NCBI RefSeq assembly: GCF_000305495.1
Contig: NZ_AJTN02000249.1
Coordinates: 1-64,000 of the forward strand
DNA: 64,000 bases
Direction of reading: 5' to 3'
Source: Peribacillus psychrosaccharolyticus ATCC 23296
GTDB lineage: Bacteria; Bacillota; Bacilli; Bacillales; DSM-1321
In this document: positions 39,025 through 48,113 of the stretch, piece after piece
Position numbering within the stretch: position 1 is the stretch's first letter
Layout of the letters: every line of letters begins with the position of its first letter
Position numbers and translations under genes: made by a program
The notes under the pieces: model-generated
Seen by the model: the letters and a program-made list of their open reading frames with translations, nothing else
Told to the model about the DNA's origin: nothing
Databases searched by the model: none

Positions 39025-39723
39025 TTACTCTCCTAGTAAATCATTAGATAGCAGAATCGGTTTTTTAGTCATGAAGCCCTCAGCATATGTTACACCGACT
39101 TCTTTTCCAAATAAACGTTCTCTTGCCTCAACCGTCTCAATATATCCGTTCACCAGCGGTGTATCAACAGCCTCACCATTTCTTTCAAATTGGCTTTGAT
39201 AGGCCCGCAGACTCTCTAGTTTCTTTTCTATTGAATCGGTTACGTCAATAACAAAGTCCGGTTTGTGAAAACCATTAATCATATAGAAATATACATTATC
39301 TGCTCTGTGAGCAGCACCAGTCTCTTGTGCATACTTCTTCACTCCTGCTGAAAAGACAGCTTCTTCAACGAGCTTCGCGCAGTTCCCATGATCTGGGTGA
39401 CGATCTTTATAATAGGGAGCAAAGACAATTGCAGGCTTATATTCTCTGATAACAGCCGTAATTTTTTGTAAATTTTCTTCATTTATGTATAATCCACGGT
39501 CAGGTATATCAAGCGTTATACGTTCTACACCCAGTATAGACGCAGCAGCTGCAGCTTCCTCCAACCGCAGGTCTACCGTTCCATTTGACGATAAGTCCGC
39601 TTTTGTTAAATCACATATGATTATTTTCTTTCCCAATTCAGCATATCTAGCCAGTGTACCGCCCATGCCGATTTCTACATCATCTGCATGTGCTCCAAAT
39701 GCCAGAATATCATACTTCGTCAT
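39025..39723 (-). CDS. bshB1: Bacillithiol N-acetylglucosamine deacetylase BshB1
   Basis: BshB1 deacetylates GlcNAc-malate in the second bacillithiol step. The 232-residue zinc deacetylase (LmbE/PIG-L fold) shows [13 protein letters not shown] near residue 10 and [11 protein letters not shown] near 107, which carry the zinc ligands. I start at the ATG at 39723 (MTKYDILAF) with AAGGAGAAATCAATA upstream. The first 14 bases overlap the end of mgsA, and bshA follows directly. Confidence 0.94.
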   Translation of the reverse strand: MTKYDILAFGAHADDVEIGMGGTLARYAELGKKIIICDLTKADLSSNGTVDLRLEEAAAAASILGVERITLDIPDRGLYINEENLQKITAVIREYKPAIVFAPYYKDRHPDHGNCAKLVEEAVFSAGVKKYAQETGAAHRADNVYFYMINGFHKPDFVIDVTDSIEKKLESLRAYQSQFERNGEAVDTPLVNGYIETVEARERLFGKEVGVTYAEGFMTKKPILLSNDLLGE

Positions 39724-40135
39724 TATTGATTTCTCCTTTGTCTTCAATCAGCTCTCGCCACTCCATAAAGCCTTCACTTAAGCCTTTAACCAGTACCTCT
39801 GCGGTGCCCATATTTGTTGCAAGCGGAACATTGTACACATCCGCTAGTCGAATTAATGCCGTTACATCCGGCTCATGCGGCTGGGCAGTTAACGGATCGC
39901 GGAAAAAGAGAACCATATCCATTTCATTCCGCGCAATCTTTGCTCCTATTTCCTGGTCACCGCCTAAAGGACCGGATTTAAATCGGAAAACGTCTAATTG
40001 AACTTCGGCAATAACTCTTTTCCCCGTTGTACCTGTTGCATATAAGTCATGCTGAGCAAAAACATCCCTATACGCTGTAACAAAACGAATGAGTTCATCT
40101 TTTTTCTTGTCATGGGCAATTAGAGCGATTTTCAT
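39710..40135 (-). CDS. mgsA: Methylglyoxal synthase
   Basis: MgsA turns dihydroxyacetone phosphate into methylglyoxal, a bypass of lower glycolysis. The 141-residue protein has ATGTTGKRV near residue 33, [11 protein letters not shown] with the phosphate-binding and catalytic Asp region near 58-68, and [15 protein letters not shown] near 77-91. The stop overlaps the bshB1 start. Clustering with bshB1/bshA is notable because bacillithiol helps remove methylglyoxal; that link is known from other work and inferred here. Confidence 0.96.
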   Translation of the reverse strand: MKIALIAHDKKKDELIRFVTAYRDVFAQHDLYATGTTGKRVIAEVQLDVFRFKSGPLGGDQEIGAKIARNEMDMVLFFRDPLTAQPHEPDVTALIRLADVYNVPLATNMGTAEVLVKGLSEGFMEWRELIEDKGEINNDEV

Positions 40136-40146
40136 ACGTACATCTC

Positions 40147-40947
40147 CTATTCAATAATATTTTCAAGACCATAGACAAGCGTATCAATTTTCATTACTGT
40201 TTCAACGGAAAGCTTAACGCCAGACATAAAGGATGCCCGGGTAAACGAATCATGACGGATAGTCAGCAGCTGACCATCTGCTCCAAACATTACCTGCTGA
40301 TGAGCAACTAACCCCGGAAGACGGACACTGTGGATATGCATGCCGTCTATATTGGCTCCTCTTGCTCCTTGAATCGTCTCTTTCTCGTTTGGATGTCCTT
40401 GTTGTTTCGCATCTCTAACTTCCTTAATCATTTCTGCCGTTTTAACTCCTGTTCCTGATGGAGCATCCAGTTTGCGGTCATGATGCATTTCTATCAGCTC
40501 GACATCCGGAAAATACTTAGCTGCCATTTGCGAAAACTTCATCATCAAGACCGCTCCAACCGCAAAGTTGGGAGCAATAATACAGCCAATTCCCTTGTCT
40601 TTAGTCAAGCTTTCTAATTCTTCTAAATCCTCAGCACTGAAACCCGTCGTGCCTACAACAGGACGAATACCATATGTTAGTGCTGTTCTTGTATGATACA
40701 TGCCCACTTCAGGTGTCGTGAGATCAATCAGCACATCACATTCTACTGAAGAAAAGCATTGTTCAATATTCGAGTAAATGGGAGCACTAATCCCAGCAAA
40801 CCCTGGGATATTCTCTAAATTCCCACCGTCGTTCTTATGGTCAATAACTGCAGTAAGCTCAAATGATTCAGTTTCTTGAACCAATTTAACAGCTTCCTTG
40901 CCCATCCTGCCCCTTGGTCCAGCTACGATAATTTTAATTGTCTTCAT
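40147..40947 (-). CDS. dapB: 4-hydroxy-tetrahydrodipicolinate reductase
   Basis: DapB makes tetrahydrodipicolinate for lysine and diaminopimelate, and feeds spore dipicolinate. The 266-residue protein has the NAD(P)H fold [15 protein letters not shown] at residues 6-20 and the [12 protein letters not shown] catalytic/substrate segment near 155-166. The start is the ATG at 40947, preceded by AAGGAGGCAGTATCA; the longer upstream frame overlaps ypjD. It is 11 bases before mgsA and likely in one transcript with ypjD and mgsA. Confidence 0.95.
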   Translation of the reverse strand: MKTIKIIVAGPRGRMGKEAVKLVQETESFELTAVIDHKNDGGNLENIPGFAGISAPIYSNIEQCFSSVECDVLIDLTTPEVGMYHTRTALTYGIRPVVGTTGFSAEDLEELESLTKDKGIGCIIAPNFAVGAVLMMKFSQMAAKYFPDVELIEMHHDRKLDAPSGTGVKTAEMIKEVRDAKQQGHPNEKETIQGARGANIDGMHIHSVRLPGLVAHQQVMFGADGQLLTIRHDSFTRASFMSGVKLSVETVMKIDTLVYGLENIIE

Positions 40948-41293
40948 TGATACTGCCTCCTTCATCCTCAATCCTAGTCCATCTATCTTTATCTCGAGTA
41001 GTAAATTTGTGCATGACAGAATCATGCGTTTTTTCTAGATCTATACCTAAAGAATTAGCGAAGCAAATTAATACAAACAACATATCGCCTAATTCTTCTG
41101 CAACTGTATTTTCATCCTCTGAGTCTTTTTTTGGTTTTTCCCCATGATAGTGGTTAACTTCCCTTGCAAGCTCACCTAGTTCCTCTGTCATTCTCGCAAG
41201 CATAGCAAGTGGCGAAAAATACCCTTCCTTAAATTGACTTATGTATTCATCTACTTCCGTTTGCAATTCTTGTACTGTCTTTCGTTTCTCCAC
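40934..41293 (-). CDS. ypjD: MazG-like nucleotide pyrophosphohydrolase YpjD
   Basis: This 119-residue all-alpha NTP pyrophosphohydrolase has the MazG motifs [10 protein letters not shown] near residue 38 and EELGDMLF near 66, which bind magnesium. It probably hydrolyses nucleotide triphosphates, perhaps house-cleaning. The likely start is GTG at 41293 ([11 protein letters not shown]), with AGGTG six bases upstream; a GTG three codons earlier is inside that site. Its end overlaps the dapB start by 14 bases. Confidence 0.88.
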   Translation of the reverse strand: MEKRKTVQELQTEVDEYISQFKEGYFSPLAMLARMTEELGELAREVNHYHGEKPKKDSEDENTVAEELGDMLFVLICFANSLGIDLEKTHDSVMHKFTTRDKDRWTRIEDEGGSINEDN

Positions 41294-41398
41294 TATATGC
41301 ACCTGCCCTGACTTATACTTTTGCTCTCTTAAGCCTAATCATCTATATGTTAGCTAAAACCTCGGCGAAAGACAACCGTTACGCAAAATCGGCCAATA

Positions 41399-41427
41399 TT
41401 GCCGAGGCCATTTTGTTCCTATATAAT
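41399..41427 (+). promoter_or_regulatory. SigA-type promoter of ypjC with overlapping inverted repeat
   Basis: TTGCCG (41399-41404) and a perfect TATAAT (41422-41427) are 17 bases apart, 49 bases before the ypjC ATG. The arms CCTCGGC (41360-41366) and GCCGAGG (41401-41407) form an inverted repeat that covers the -35 box, suggesting an operator or structure. Function is inferred. Confidence 0.6.
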
Positions 41428-41475
41428 AGGAAAAGCGACAATATTCTACTTATTATATCTGGGGGCTACTTACAT

Positions 41476-42348
41476 ATGTTGAAAGGCATACGGTTTAAAA
41501 ATATTTTCTTCATTCTTCTAGGGGCTGGTATCTTCGCCTTCGGTCTTGTTCATTTTAATATGCAAAATATTTAGCCGAAGGAGGCTTCACCGGTCTTACT
41601 TTGATTATATTATCAAAAAATCGGGATTAACCCTTCCTATACGAACCTACTACTAAACGTACCTCTTTTTATTATTGGTCTAAAATACCTCGGACGCATT
41701 TCTTTTATTTATACGGTCATTGGCACAGTTGGACTTTCTGTTTGGTTATGGATATTCGAACGGTATCAATTCACCATCGAGCTTGGCGACGATTTAATGC
41801 TTGTTGCCCTATTTGCCGGTATCTTTGTCGGTGTTGGACTGGGAATCATCTTCCGTTACGGTGGGACCACAGGCGGCGTTGATATCATCGCTCGCTTAGC
41901 ACATCAGTTCCTTGGTCTTGGAATGGGACGAACCATGTTCTTATTCGATGCCTGTGTAATCGGACTCTCAATTATTACCTACCTTGGATATCGTGAAGCC
42001 ATGTATACACTTGTAGCTGTTTTTATTGGTGCTCGTGTGATTGACTTTATGCAAGAAGGAGCCTATTCTGCAAGAGGTGCTATGATTATTAGTGACAAAA
42101 ACACTGAAATTGCCGACAAAATTATGAAAGAAATGGATCGCGGGGTTACCGTTTTAAGGGGATACGGTTCCTTCACAAAAACAGACCGTGAAGTCCTTTA
42201 TTGTGTTGTCGGGAAAAATGAAATTATCCGACTGCGCAACGCCATCACCTCCGTAGACCCACATGCTTTTGTCACTATGAGTGAAGTGCATGATGTCTTG
42301 GGTGAAGGGTTTACTCATGATGAAAATAAAAACCCAATTCAGCGCTGA
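41476..42348 (+). pseudogene. ypjC: YitT-family membrane protein ypjC with two frame disruptions
   Basis: YitT/YpjC proteins have several membrane helices (DUF161) and a C-terminal soluble DUF2179 domain; function unknown. Here the N-terminus MLKGIRFKNIFFILLGAG is followed by HFNMQN and then a stop at 41574. One base inserted near 41565-41570 restores LAEGGFTGLTLI. A second shift near 41612-41630 is needed to enter INPSYTNLLLNVPLF and the remainder to 42348, including the soluble domain ending NPIQR. The last part alone is open from 41797. Without both changes the protein is broken. The ATG at 41476 follows the promoter at 41399 and a GGGGG stretch. Confidence 0.85.
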
Positions 42349-42358
42349 ATACATAAAT

Positions 42359-42407
42359 AAAAAAGGAAGACCTTAAGCCCGTTTGGCTCTAGGTCTTCCT
42401 TTTTTTC
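42359..42407. terminator. Bidirectional terminator between ypjC and yugP
   Basis: AAAAAGGAAGACCTTAAGCC and GGCTCTAGGTCTTCCTTTTTT form a stem with A and T runs on either side, between two convergent genes. Confidence 0.92.
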
Positions 42408-42410
42408 TGA

Positions 42411-43091
42411 TCAATCATTACTTCTTGACATACCCGTATACATTAGGACAAGCCGGACCAATTCAAGGACAGCAACAAGTGCTGCAGCTACATACGTAAG
42501 TGCTGCGGCATTCAATACTTTCTTCGCATCCCGCTCTTCATCATTCCTGATTATCCCAAGTGAAACAACCTGATTCATTGCTCGCGATGAAGCATTGAAT
42601 TCCACTGGCAGGGTAACGAGTTGAAAGACTACTGCAGCTGCCATAAAGACAATCCCCAGTAATAACAGATTGGGAATGGAAGCAATGATTCCAATCATAA
42701 TTAAAATCCACGAAGCATTTGATCCTAAATTAGCAACTGGTACTAACGCATGACGTACACGAAGAAATGAATAATTCTGCTGATCCTGGATGGCGTGCCC
42801 CACTTCATGAGCAGCCACAGCAACACCTGCAAGAGAATGACCATGATAGTTACTAGTAGAAAGTCGAACCGTTTTCGTGCGAGGATCGTAGTGATCACTT
42901 AAATGACCCTGAACTTCCTCAACAGAAACATTATATAGACCATTATCATCTAAAATTCTCCGAGCTGCCTGCGCTCCAGTCATTCCAGTAGATGAAGCCA
43001 CCTTGGAATACTTGTTAAAGGTACTTTTCACTTTCCCCTGTGCAAATAAGGGGATTAAAATAATGATCGCAAAGTAGATTATAAACGCCAT
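42411..43091 (-). CDS. yugP: Zinc metallopeptidase, YugP family
   Basis: This 226-residue membrane protein has an N-terminal helix (residues 1-20), the metallopeptidase motif HEVGH (AAHEVGHAIQDQ) near residue 95, and three C-terminal membrane helices. The family is neutral zinc metallopeptidase type 2 with the active site near the membrane. In B. subtilis yugP is elsewhere; here it lies between ypjC and ypjB. Substrate unknown. The ATG follows ATAGGAGGGTACA. Confidence 0.88.
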   Translation of the reverse strand: MAFIIYFAIIILIPLFAQGKVKSTFNKYSKVASSTGMTGAQAARRILDDNGLYNVSVEEVQGHLSDHYDPRTKTVRLSTSNYHGHSLAGVAVAAHEVGHAIQDQQNYSFLRVRHALVPVANLGSNASWILIMIGIIASIPNLLLLGIVFMAAAVVFQLVTLPVEFNASSRAMNQVVSLGIIRNDEERDAKKVLNAAALTYVAAALVAVLELVRLVLMYTGMSRSND

Positions 43092-43144
43092 TGTACCCTC
43101 CTATTATGTGGTTATCTTCATTGTAGGTATTGCAGCGAGGGGTG

Positions 43145-43933
43145 TCAATCATCTTGTTCTTTCCGAGTTTTTCCAAAACGGGTGCCCGTATACTTTCTCC
43201 AACCAACATAGGATAATGTACTAATGATAATACTCCCTGTGGTAATAATTACCCACCATAGTGATGGATCCGCATCGTCTTCTTCTGTCTTATCAAAGAT
43301 CGTCTTAAAATCCTGTTCCAACACTTCCAATTCCTTAAGGCTGGTTTTATCAGTAAACAAGACTGGCTGATACGTAGTGATATAGTTCATCCTAGCATCC
43401 AGCTCTTGGAAAGTCTCTGGTGATAGATCCATTTTCAAACTAGGATAAAGCATGTCATAAAGCGCTGTCAACTGATTAATTTGCACCTCAAATTGATCAG
43501 AATCATCGTGAACAAGTGCAGACTTTGATTCAGCAAAGGTAGTCATAACCTGTTCTTCTAGGGCTGTCCACAAAGGATCATGATTTTTCTCAACTGCGTC
43601 CATCGCAAGCCTCAACTTGGTAACCGCTCGGACTCTTTCTGCATCAGGCATGTCCTTATTCGTGACAGCCTGCACCGCATCGTCATACGCGACTGTAATG
43701 ATTCGTAATTCATCCATTCCAAATAGCTGCTCGCGGGCATTTGTCTTCATAAATTGTTTTGAGAAAAATTGCAGCATACCCTTAGATTCTTCAAATCGAT
43801 ACTGTTTAGCAAACTCTAACGCCTTATCAGAAATGGTGTCCAATTTTTCAAGACTTGAAGAGGATGCGGCAAAGACATTCGAAATAGAAGTAACCCATAA
43901 GACGATCACTAACAGCAGGATTTTTTTTCTCAT
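43145..43933 (-). CDS. ypjB: Sporulation protein YpjB
   Basis: YpjB is a mother-cell protein needed for efficient sporulation in B. subtilis. This 262-residue protein has a signal peptide (about residues 1-22), a helical extracytoplasmic domain, and one C-terminal membrane helix near 228-248 followed by a short basic tail (RFGKTRKEQDD). It lies between ypjA and yugP. The start has GGGAGGGACAAGTGGT upstream. I see no clear SigE promoter. Confidence 0.88.
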   Translation of the reverse strand: MRKKILLLVIVLWVTSISNVFAASSSSLEKLDTISDKALEFAKQYRFEESKGMLQFFSKQFMKTNAREQLFGMDELRIITVAYDDAVQAVTNKDMPDAERVRAVTKLRLAMDAVEKNHDPLWTALEEQVMTTFAESKSALVHDDSDQFEVQINQLTALYDMLYPSLKMDLSPETFQELDARMNYITTYQPVLFTDKTSLKELEVLEQDFKTIFDKTEEDDADPSLWWVIITTGSIIISTLSYVGWRKYTGTRFGKTRKEQDD

Positions 43934-44006
43934 ACCACTTGTCCCTCCCCATACATCTATTAAACAATATGTACTAGGGAAGCCAAGTAGACCAAAACCT
44001 ATAAAT

Positions 44007-44597
44007 TTAGAGCTTTAAAGTAAACCGATTTTTTCTTACTCCTAGATAATAGCAAATAAAAATGGAGATGATACTCAGCCAAAATGTAAAATAACCGATT
44101 TCATTCATATAGACTGCAAGATCACTGTATGTAGGCATCATCTTAAACACATAATCAATGATGTCATTATGAAGCGTCCAAATGGCTGCAACAGCAAACT
44201 GCCATGGTTTAATACGATAAAAAGGGGCATACAGCAAACCCTGTACTGCCATGGCAAAATGAGAAGCCATCAGCATATATCCGACGCCAGTTAAGCTGCC
44301 AGTGGTCAATAACACTAATAAATTCATGACGACTGCCCATATCCCATATTTAAATAAGGTCATGATCGCCAGCGCTTCAACCAGCCCCCAGCTTTTACCA
44401 AGTAAAAAGGCAGCCAGAACAAACACAAAGAACAATGTGGCAGTCGGACTATCTGGAACAAACGGTAAGAAAACAGTTGGAGTGTTAGACAGTTGGTGTT
44501 CATACCAGTAATATCCGTATATGGTGCCAAATAAATTCACAAAGAATAATAAACGTAAAAAATTACGGTTCCCAAGATATCCATAAAGCATTTGCAT
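44007..44597 (-). CDS. ypjA: YpjA, DUF1405 membrane protein
   Basis: This 196-residue integral membrane protein has about six helices, as in B. subtilis YpjA (DUF1405). A conserved ANFLGTIYGYYWYEHQL-like segment (VNLFGTIYGYYWYEHQL here) is at about residues 19-35 and WTLHNDIIDYVFKMMP near 142. The function is unknown. It lies between qcrC and ypjB. The ATG follows AGAGGGAGTAGT. Confidence 0.88.
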   Translation of the reverse strand: MQMLYGYLGNRNFLRLLFFVNLFGTIYGYYWYEHQLSNTPTVFLPFVPDSPTATLFFVFVLAAFLLGKSWGLVEALAIMTLFKYGIWAVVMNLLVLLTTGSLTGVGYMLMASHFAMAVQGLLYAPFYRIKPWQFAVAAIWTLHNDIIDYVFKMMPTYSDLAVYMNEIGYFTFWLSIISIFICYYLGVRKNRFTLKL

Positions 44598-44673
44598 ACT
44601 ACTCCCTCTTTTAACAAAGTAAGACTCCCATTTATTCTATCTTGATTAACCAAATTAACCAACATTTAGAGAC

Positions 44674-44707
44674 AAAAAAACTGACGGAATAATCCGCCAG
44701 TTTTTTA
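44674..44707 (-). terminator. Terminator of qcrABC
   Basis: On the minus strand AAACTGGCGGA and TCCGTCAGTTT form a stem with loop TTAT, followed by a T run, just after the qcrC stop. Confidence 0.92.
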
Positions 44708-44719
44708 AAAGCACCTGTA

Positions 44720-45487
44720 TTATTCTGTTTTTACATTAGAAACAAATTCAGCAAGGACTTTAAGCTCTTCGTCTGTCCCTTTGAAAACGCCGGCTGGCAT
44801 TGTGCCTTTACCTTTTACGGCAATTTCAGCCACTTCTTCAGGAGTAAGACCAGTATCAACAAGTGATGGTGCAGCGGGCCCGCCTGTCAGCTCAGCACCA
44901 TGACAGGAAATACATGTGTTGGCTTCAAAATACTTATAGCCTTCACTATCCTTATCAATATCTGCACCTTCAACAATTGCCCCTTGCTTTTTAGAAGCTT
45001 CCCAGTCATGATGGGCAGCGGATTCCCATGTTAGATAGAAAACTGCTGCAATCGCAAGAAGCATAAATCCAACAGCAAGTGGACGTTTAGTCGGTTTGCG
45101 TTCAGGACCTCTATCAAGAAATGGCGCTAAGAACAACGCACCAAAAGCAAGACCTGGAACAATCATTGCTCCAACGATATTATATGGACCTGATGCATAC
45201 GTATACTTTAACAATTGGTATAAGAATAAGAAGTACCAATCTGGAAGTGGTACATATGCGGTATCAGTCGGGTCAGCAATACGCTCCAATGGAGATGGAT
45301 GCGCGGCTGTTAAGCATAGAAAACCTACAAGGAAAACTGCTCCAACTATCCATTCCTTCAAAAGGAAATTCGGCCAAAACGCTTCCGTTTTACCAGGATA
45401 TTCCGAATAATCTTTTGGTATATTCGGCTTACGATCCGTAGAGATACGTGAGTCCCCTACGAATTTCATACCTTTTCCACGATGCAT
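44720..45487 (-). CDS. qcrC: Menaquinol:cytochrome c reductase, cytochrome b/c subunit QcrC
   Basis: QcrC fuses subunit IV-like membrane helices with a cytochrome c domain in the bacillus bc complex. The 255 residues start MHRGKGMKFVGDSR, have about three membrane helices (residues 50-72, 110-130, 142-162), a PLPDWYFLFLYQLLKY motif near 92-107, and the haem c site CISCH near 194, with the axial Met in the GTMPAG segment near 231. It is the last gene of qcrA-qcrB-qcrC. The ATG follows AAAGGAGGGGGATTATTCA. Confidence 0.96.
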   Translation of the reverse strand: MHRGKGMKFVGDSRISTDRKPNIPKDYSEYPGKTEAFWPNFLLKEWIVGAVFLVGFLCLTAAHPSPLERIADPTDTAYVPLPDWYFLFLYQLLKYTYASGPYNIVGAMIVPGLAFGALFLAPFLDRGPERKPTKRPLAVGFMLLAIAAVFYLTWESAAHHDWEASKKQGAIVEGADIDKDSEGYKYFEANTCISCHGAELTGGPAAPSLVDTGLTPEEVAEIAVKGKGTMPAGVFKGTDEELKVLAEFVSNVKTE

Positions 45488-45531
45488 TGAATAATCCCCC
45501 TCCTTTATGCAAAGGTGTTAACCTCGATTTT

Positions 45532-46206
45532 TTACAACGGTCCAGAAATACCTTGTTTACGAATCATTAAGAAGTGAGCCGCAATTAATCCAAGCAATGC
45601 TGCCGGTAAGAAGAATACGTGAACAGCAAAGAAGCGTGTTAACGTTTGTGCTCCGACAATTGTTGGATCTCCGGCAACCAGCGTTTTAAGGGCTGGTCCA
45701 ATCAATGGTACTGATTCCATAATAGTAAGCGTCACCTTCGTTGCAAACAATGCTTTCATGTCCCATGGTAATAGATAGCCTGTTAAACCTAAAGCAAGCA
45801 TGATGAAGAAAATTAATACTCCGACCATCCAGTTAAGTTCACGAGGTTTTTTATATGCACCTTGGAAGAATACCCGAAGAGTATGTAAAAACATCATGAC
45901 GATTACAAGACTTGCACCCCAGTGATGCATACCGCGGACAATTTGTCCAAATGCTACTTCATTTTGTAAATAGTACACGGATTCCCATGCATTTACAATA
46001 TCTGGTACATAATACATTGTTAAGAACATACCAGAAAGAATTTGAATAACCGTGATGAAGAATGTTAATCCGCCAAAACAATAGACGAATGCAGAAAAAT
46101 GATGCGCTGGATTAACATGTTCCGGAACCTCATGGTCAGCAATATCTCGCCACAATGGCGTAATGTCTAAACGTTCGTCAACCCAATCATAAATCTTGTT
46201 TATCAC
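45532..46206 (-). CDS. qcrB: Menaquinol:cytochrome c reductase cytochrome b subunit QcrB
   Basis: QcrB is the short cytochrome b6-like subunit binding two b haems. The 224-residue membrane protein has four helices, with HH ligands in RGMHHWGAS near 90 and HVFFLPAALLGLIAAHFLM near 195-213. The start is GTG at 46206, preceded by AGGGGGGCGTAATAC. The length equals B. subtilis QcrB. It oxidises menaquinol and passes electrons through QcrA and QcrC. Confidence 0.97.
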   Translation of the reverse strand: MINKIYDWVDERLDITPLWRDIADHEVPEHVNPAHHFSAFVYCFGGLTFFITVIQILSGMFLTMYYVPDIVNAWESVYYLQNEVAFGQIVRGMHHWGASLVIVMMFLHTLRVFFQGAYKKPRELNWMVGVLIFFIMLALGLTGYLLPWDMKALFATKVTLTIMESVPLIGPALKTLVAGDPTIVGAQTLTRFFAVHVFFLPAALLGLIAAHFLMIRKQGISGPL

Positions 46207-46220
46207 GTATTACGCCCCCC

Positions 46221-46718
46221 TTATTGTGGAATTAACTGACCTAAGTAAAGTATTCCGTCTTTTTCCTTTGTTGCGTACAAATCCAGTGGTGCGATTGGTG
46301 GTGTCCCTTTTACATTGACACCATCTTTCGTGTATCTGCCATAATGACACGGACAGAAAAATTGATTAGGATTTTCTTTGTCCGTATTCCAGGCAACTGT
46401 ACAACCTAAATGTTTACAAATCGGTGATAAGGCAACAATCTTCCCATCATCTGTCTTGTAAACCCAAGCGGTATTCGTTTGCGAGGTTTCGTACCAACCA
46501 TCCTTTTGGTCGAATGAATAATCGACACGGACAGGTTCTCCCGTTAATTCTGAAACTTTCATCTTCGTTGCCACAAAATCTCCTGAAGCTTCTGCTTTTA
46601 ACACAGGGTCGATAGCAAATCTGACCATCGGCATTATCATGCCTGCTGCCATAAATCCACCAACACCAGTAAGTGTGTAATTAAGGAACTGACGTCTTGT
46701 AACATTTTGTTTGCTCAT
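46221..46718 (-). CDS. qcrA: Menaquinol:cytochrome c reductase Rieske subunit QcrA
   Basis: QcrA carries the [2Fe-2S] Rieske centre. The 165-residue protein has a twin-arginine start (TRRQFL) and one helix near residues 10-33. The cluster ligands are CKHLGC near 103-108 and CPCHYGRY near 122-129. It is the first gene of the operon, and its ATG follows a GGGGGGGAGAAAGC ribosome site. The operon runs from here to 44720. Confidence 0.97.
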   Translation of the reverse strand: MSKQNVTRRQFLNYTLTGVGGFMAAGMIMPMVRFAIDPVLKAEASGDFVATKMKVSELTGEPVRVDYSFDQKDGWYETSQTNTAWVYKTDDGKIVALSPICKHLGCTVAWNTDKENPNQFFCPCHYGRYTKDGVNVKGTPPIAPLDLYATKEKDGILYLGQLIPQ

Positions 46719-46830
46719 GCTTTCTCCCCCCCTCTATCACTGAACTCAGCCCATCGGACCATTCAATAACAACACTATAAAACTAGGACATTACAATGAT
46801 ATATCATTCCTTGGTCAAGGTCAATATTTG

Positions 46831-47315
46831 TTAAATTTTTATGACAGTATTATTTTGCCTATTTTTTTGCTCATTATTCCAAATTTCTTTGAAAGATTCT
46901 CCAATTTCTTGTGCTCTTTCCTTTGCCAGCACTCGAACTTCACCATCTTCGGTTTCAGGATCAAGCAATGGAATTAAAAACACCTCTGCCTCCAATTCTT
47001 GTTCTACACTCCATTCCTCATCAGAAGTAAGAAGGAAAACATGTTTAATCCTTTCTTCCTTAAAACAGTTGTTACTGGTTTAACCAAATCAACCCTATTC
47101 CCTTCATCTTCCAGATACACAAGCTGCGGAATGATGAGGATTCTCCCTTTAAATTGCTTTTCAAGTTCAAAATTTAATCCAGTCATGAACTCATTCATTA
47201 CAGCCGATTGCTCCATCTCTTCATTAAACGAAAGTGGAACGGCGGTGAGCAAAGCACTGTCTACATATTCCTTAGCCTGCTTGTACATGGTGATATCTTT
47301 TGGAACCCATTTCAT
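46831..47315 (-). pseudogene. ypiF: ypiF (DUF2487) with a one-base frame disruption
   Basis: YpiF is a conserved Bacillus protein of unknown function. The ATG at 47315 (MKWVPKDITMYKQAKEY), after AAGGAGTGAGTTT, is the natural start. The frame runs through QFKGRILIIPQLVYL to RKKGLN, then stops at 47004. One extra A in the AAA run at 47043-47045 would give KHVFLLTSDEEW and carry on to a TAA at 46831, for about 161 residues (B. subtilis 152). Both halves are well preserved, so this is either a sequencing deletion or a recent mutation. Confidence 0.85.
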
Positions 47316-47519
47316 AAACTCACTCCTTAAAATCCCATTTCTCATTATTTTACTATATCTTTTACCATTTCCTCTAGTTTTAACAACTTTTTTTACCAAA
47401 TCCTTTGGAAACTTATTGATCGTATCATACTGTCCTGCTAAAGGAATGAACGCTGCAGGTTTTTTCCTAAAAAAATAAACTCCTCCAGGTTATGGAGAAG
47501 CTTTATACATGGCTTTATT

Positions 47520-48068
47520 TTATATACGTGTAAGGCTTTTTAATCGACCTGTTAAGGTACGAAAGGCCTCTTCATCATGCTGATCTAAAGCCGCGTCAAT
47601 TTCCTGAAGGATTCGCTCACGCTGGAAAGAAACCATCGTGTTTTCAAGAAATTTTTCCGCCAGCATTTTATCTTTTTCATTCGCTTCCGAGCTTTTAGGC
47701 CGAAACGGATTATCCTCAAGTACGGCTGCGTATTGATAAGAAGAGTATGCAGATTTAAAATTCAACTGGATGTAAATATCTTCATCTCGATTGAGGCGGA
47801 TATCGTGAAAGGATTTTTCAGCATCTGTTGTCATAATATTGGATTTGTAGAATCGAAAAGGCGCTTCCTCCACACAATGGGTAGACATGATTAACCCGCG
47901 TGGACAATACTGGGCATGCTCAACAAAATGTACCTTTTTCATCAACTGGTCGTGGCTCATGAGGTAATTTAAAATCCAAACACATTCCCTGCGCTTCAAT
48001 TGATAATGATTTAAAAACCAGCGGATAAAATCTTTCTTTTCGTTCACAGATACAGGGGTAGCCACCAT
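47520..48068 (-). CDS. ypiB: YpiB, UPF0302 family protein
   Basis: This 182-residue protein has [25 protein letters not shown] near residues 25-49, the [11 protein letters not shown] and [14 protein letters not shown] blocks, and an IDEYP-like C-terminal helical segment, all as in B. subtilis YpiB. Function is unknown. It lies between ypiF and ypiA. The ATG has AGGGAAATT upstream. Confidence 0.9.
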   Translation of the reverse strand: MVATPVSVNEKKDFIRWFLNHYQLKRRECVWILNYLMSHDQLMKKVHFVEHAQYCPRGLIMSTHCVEEAPFRFYKSNIMTTDAEKSFHDIRLNRDEDIYIQLNFKSAYSSYQYAAVLEDNPFRPKSSEANEKDKMLAEKFLENTMVSFQRERILQEIDAALDQHDEEAFRTLTGRLKSLTRI

Positions 48069-48113
48069 AATTTCCCTCCTCTGCCCATTTTTGAACTAGT
48101 TTTGGCTATCCAA

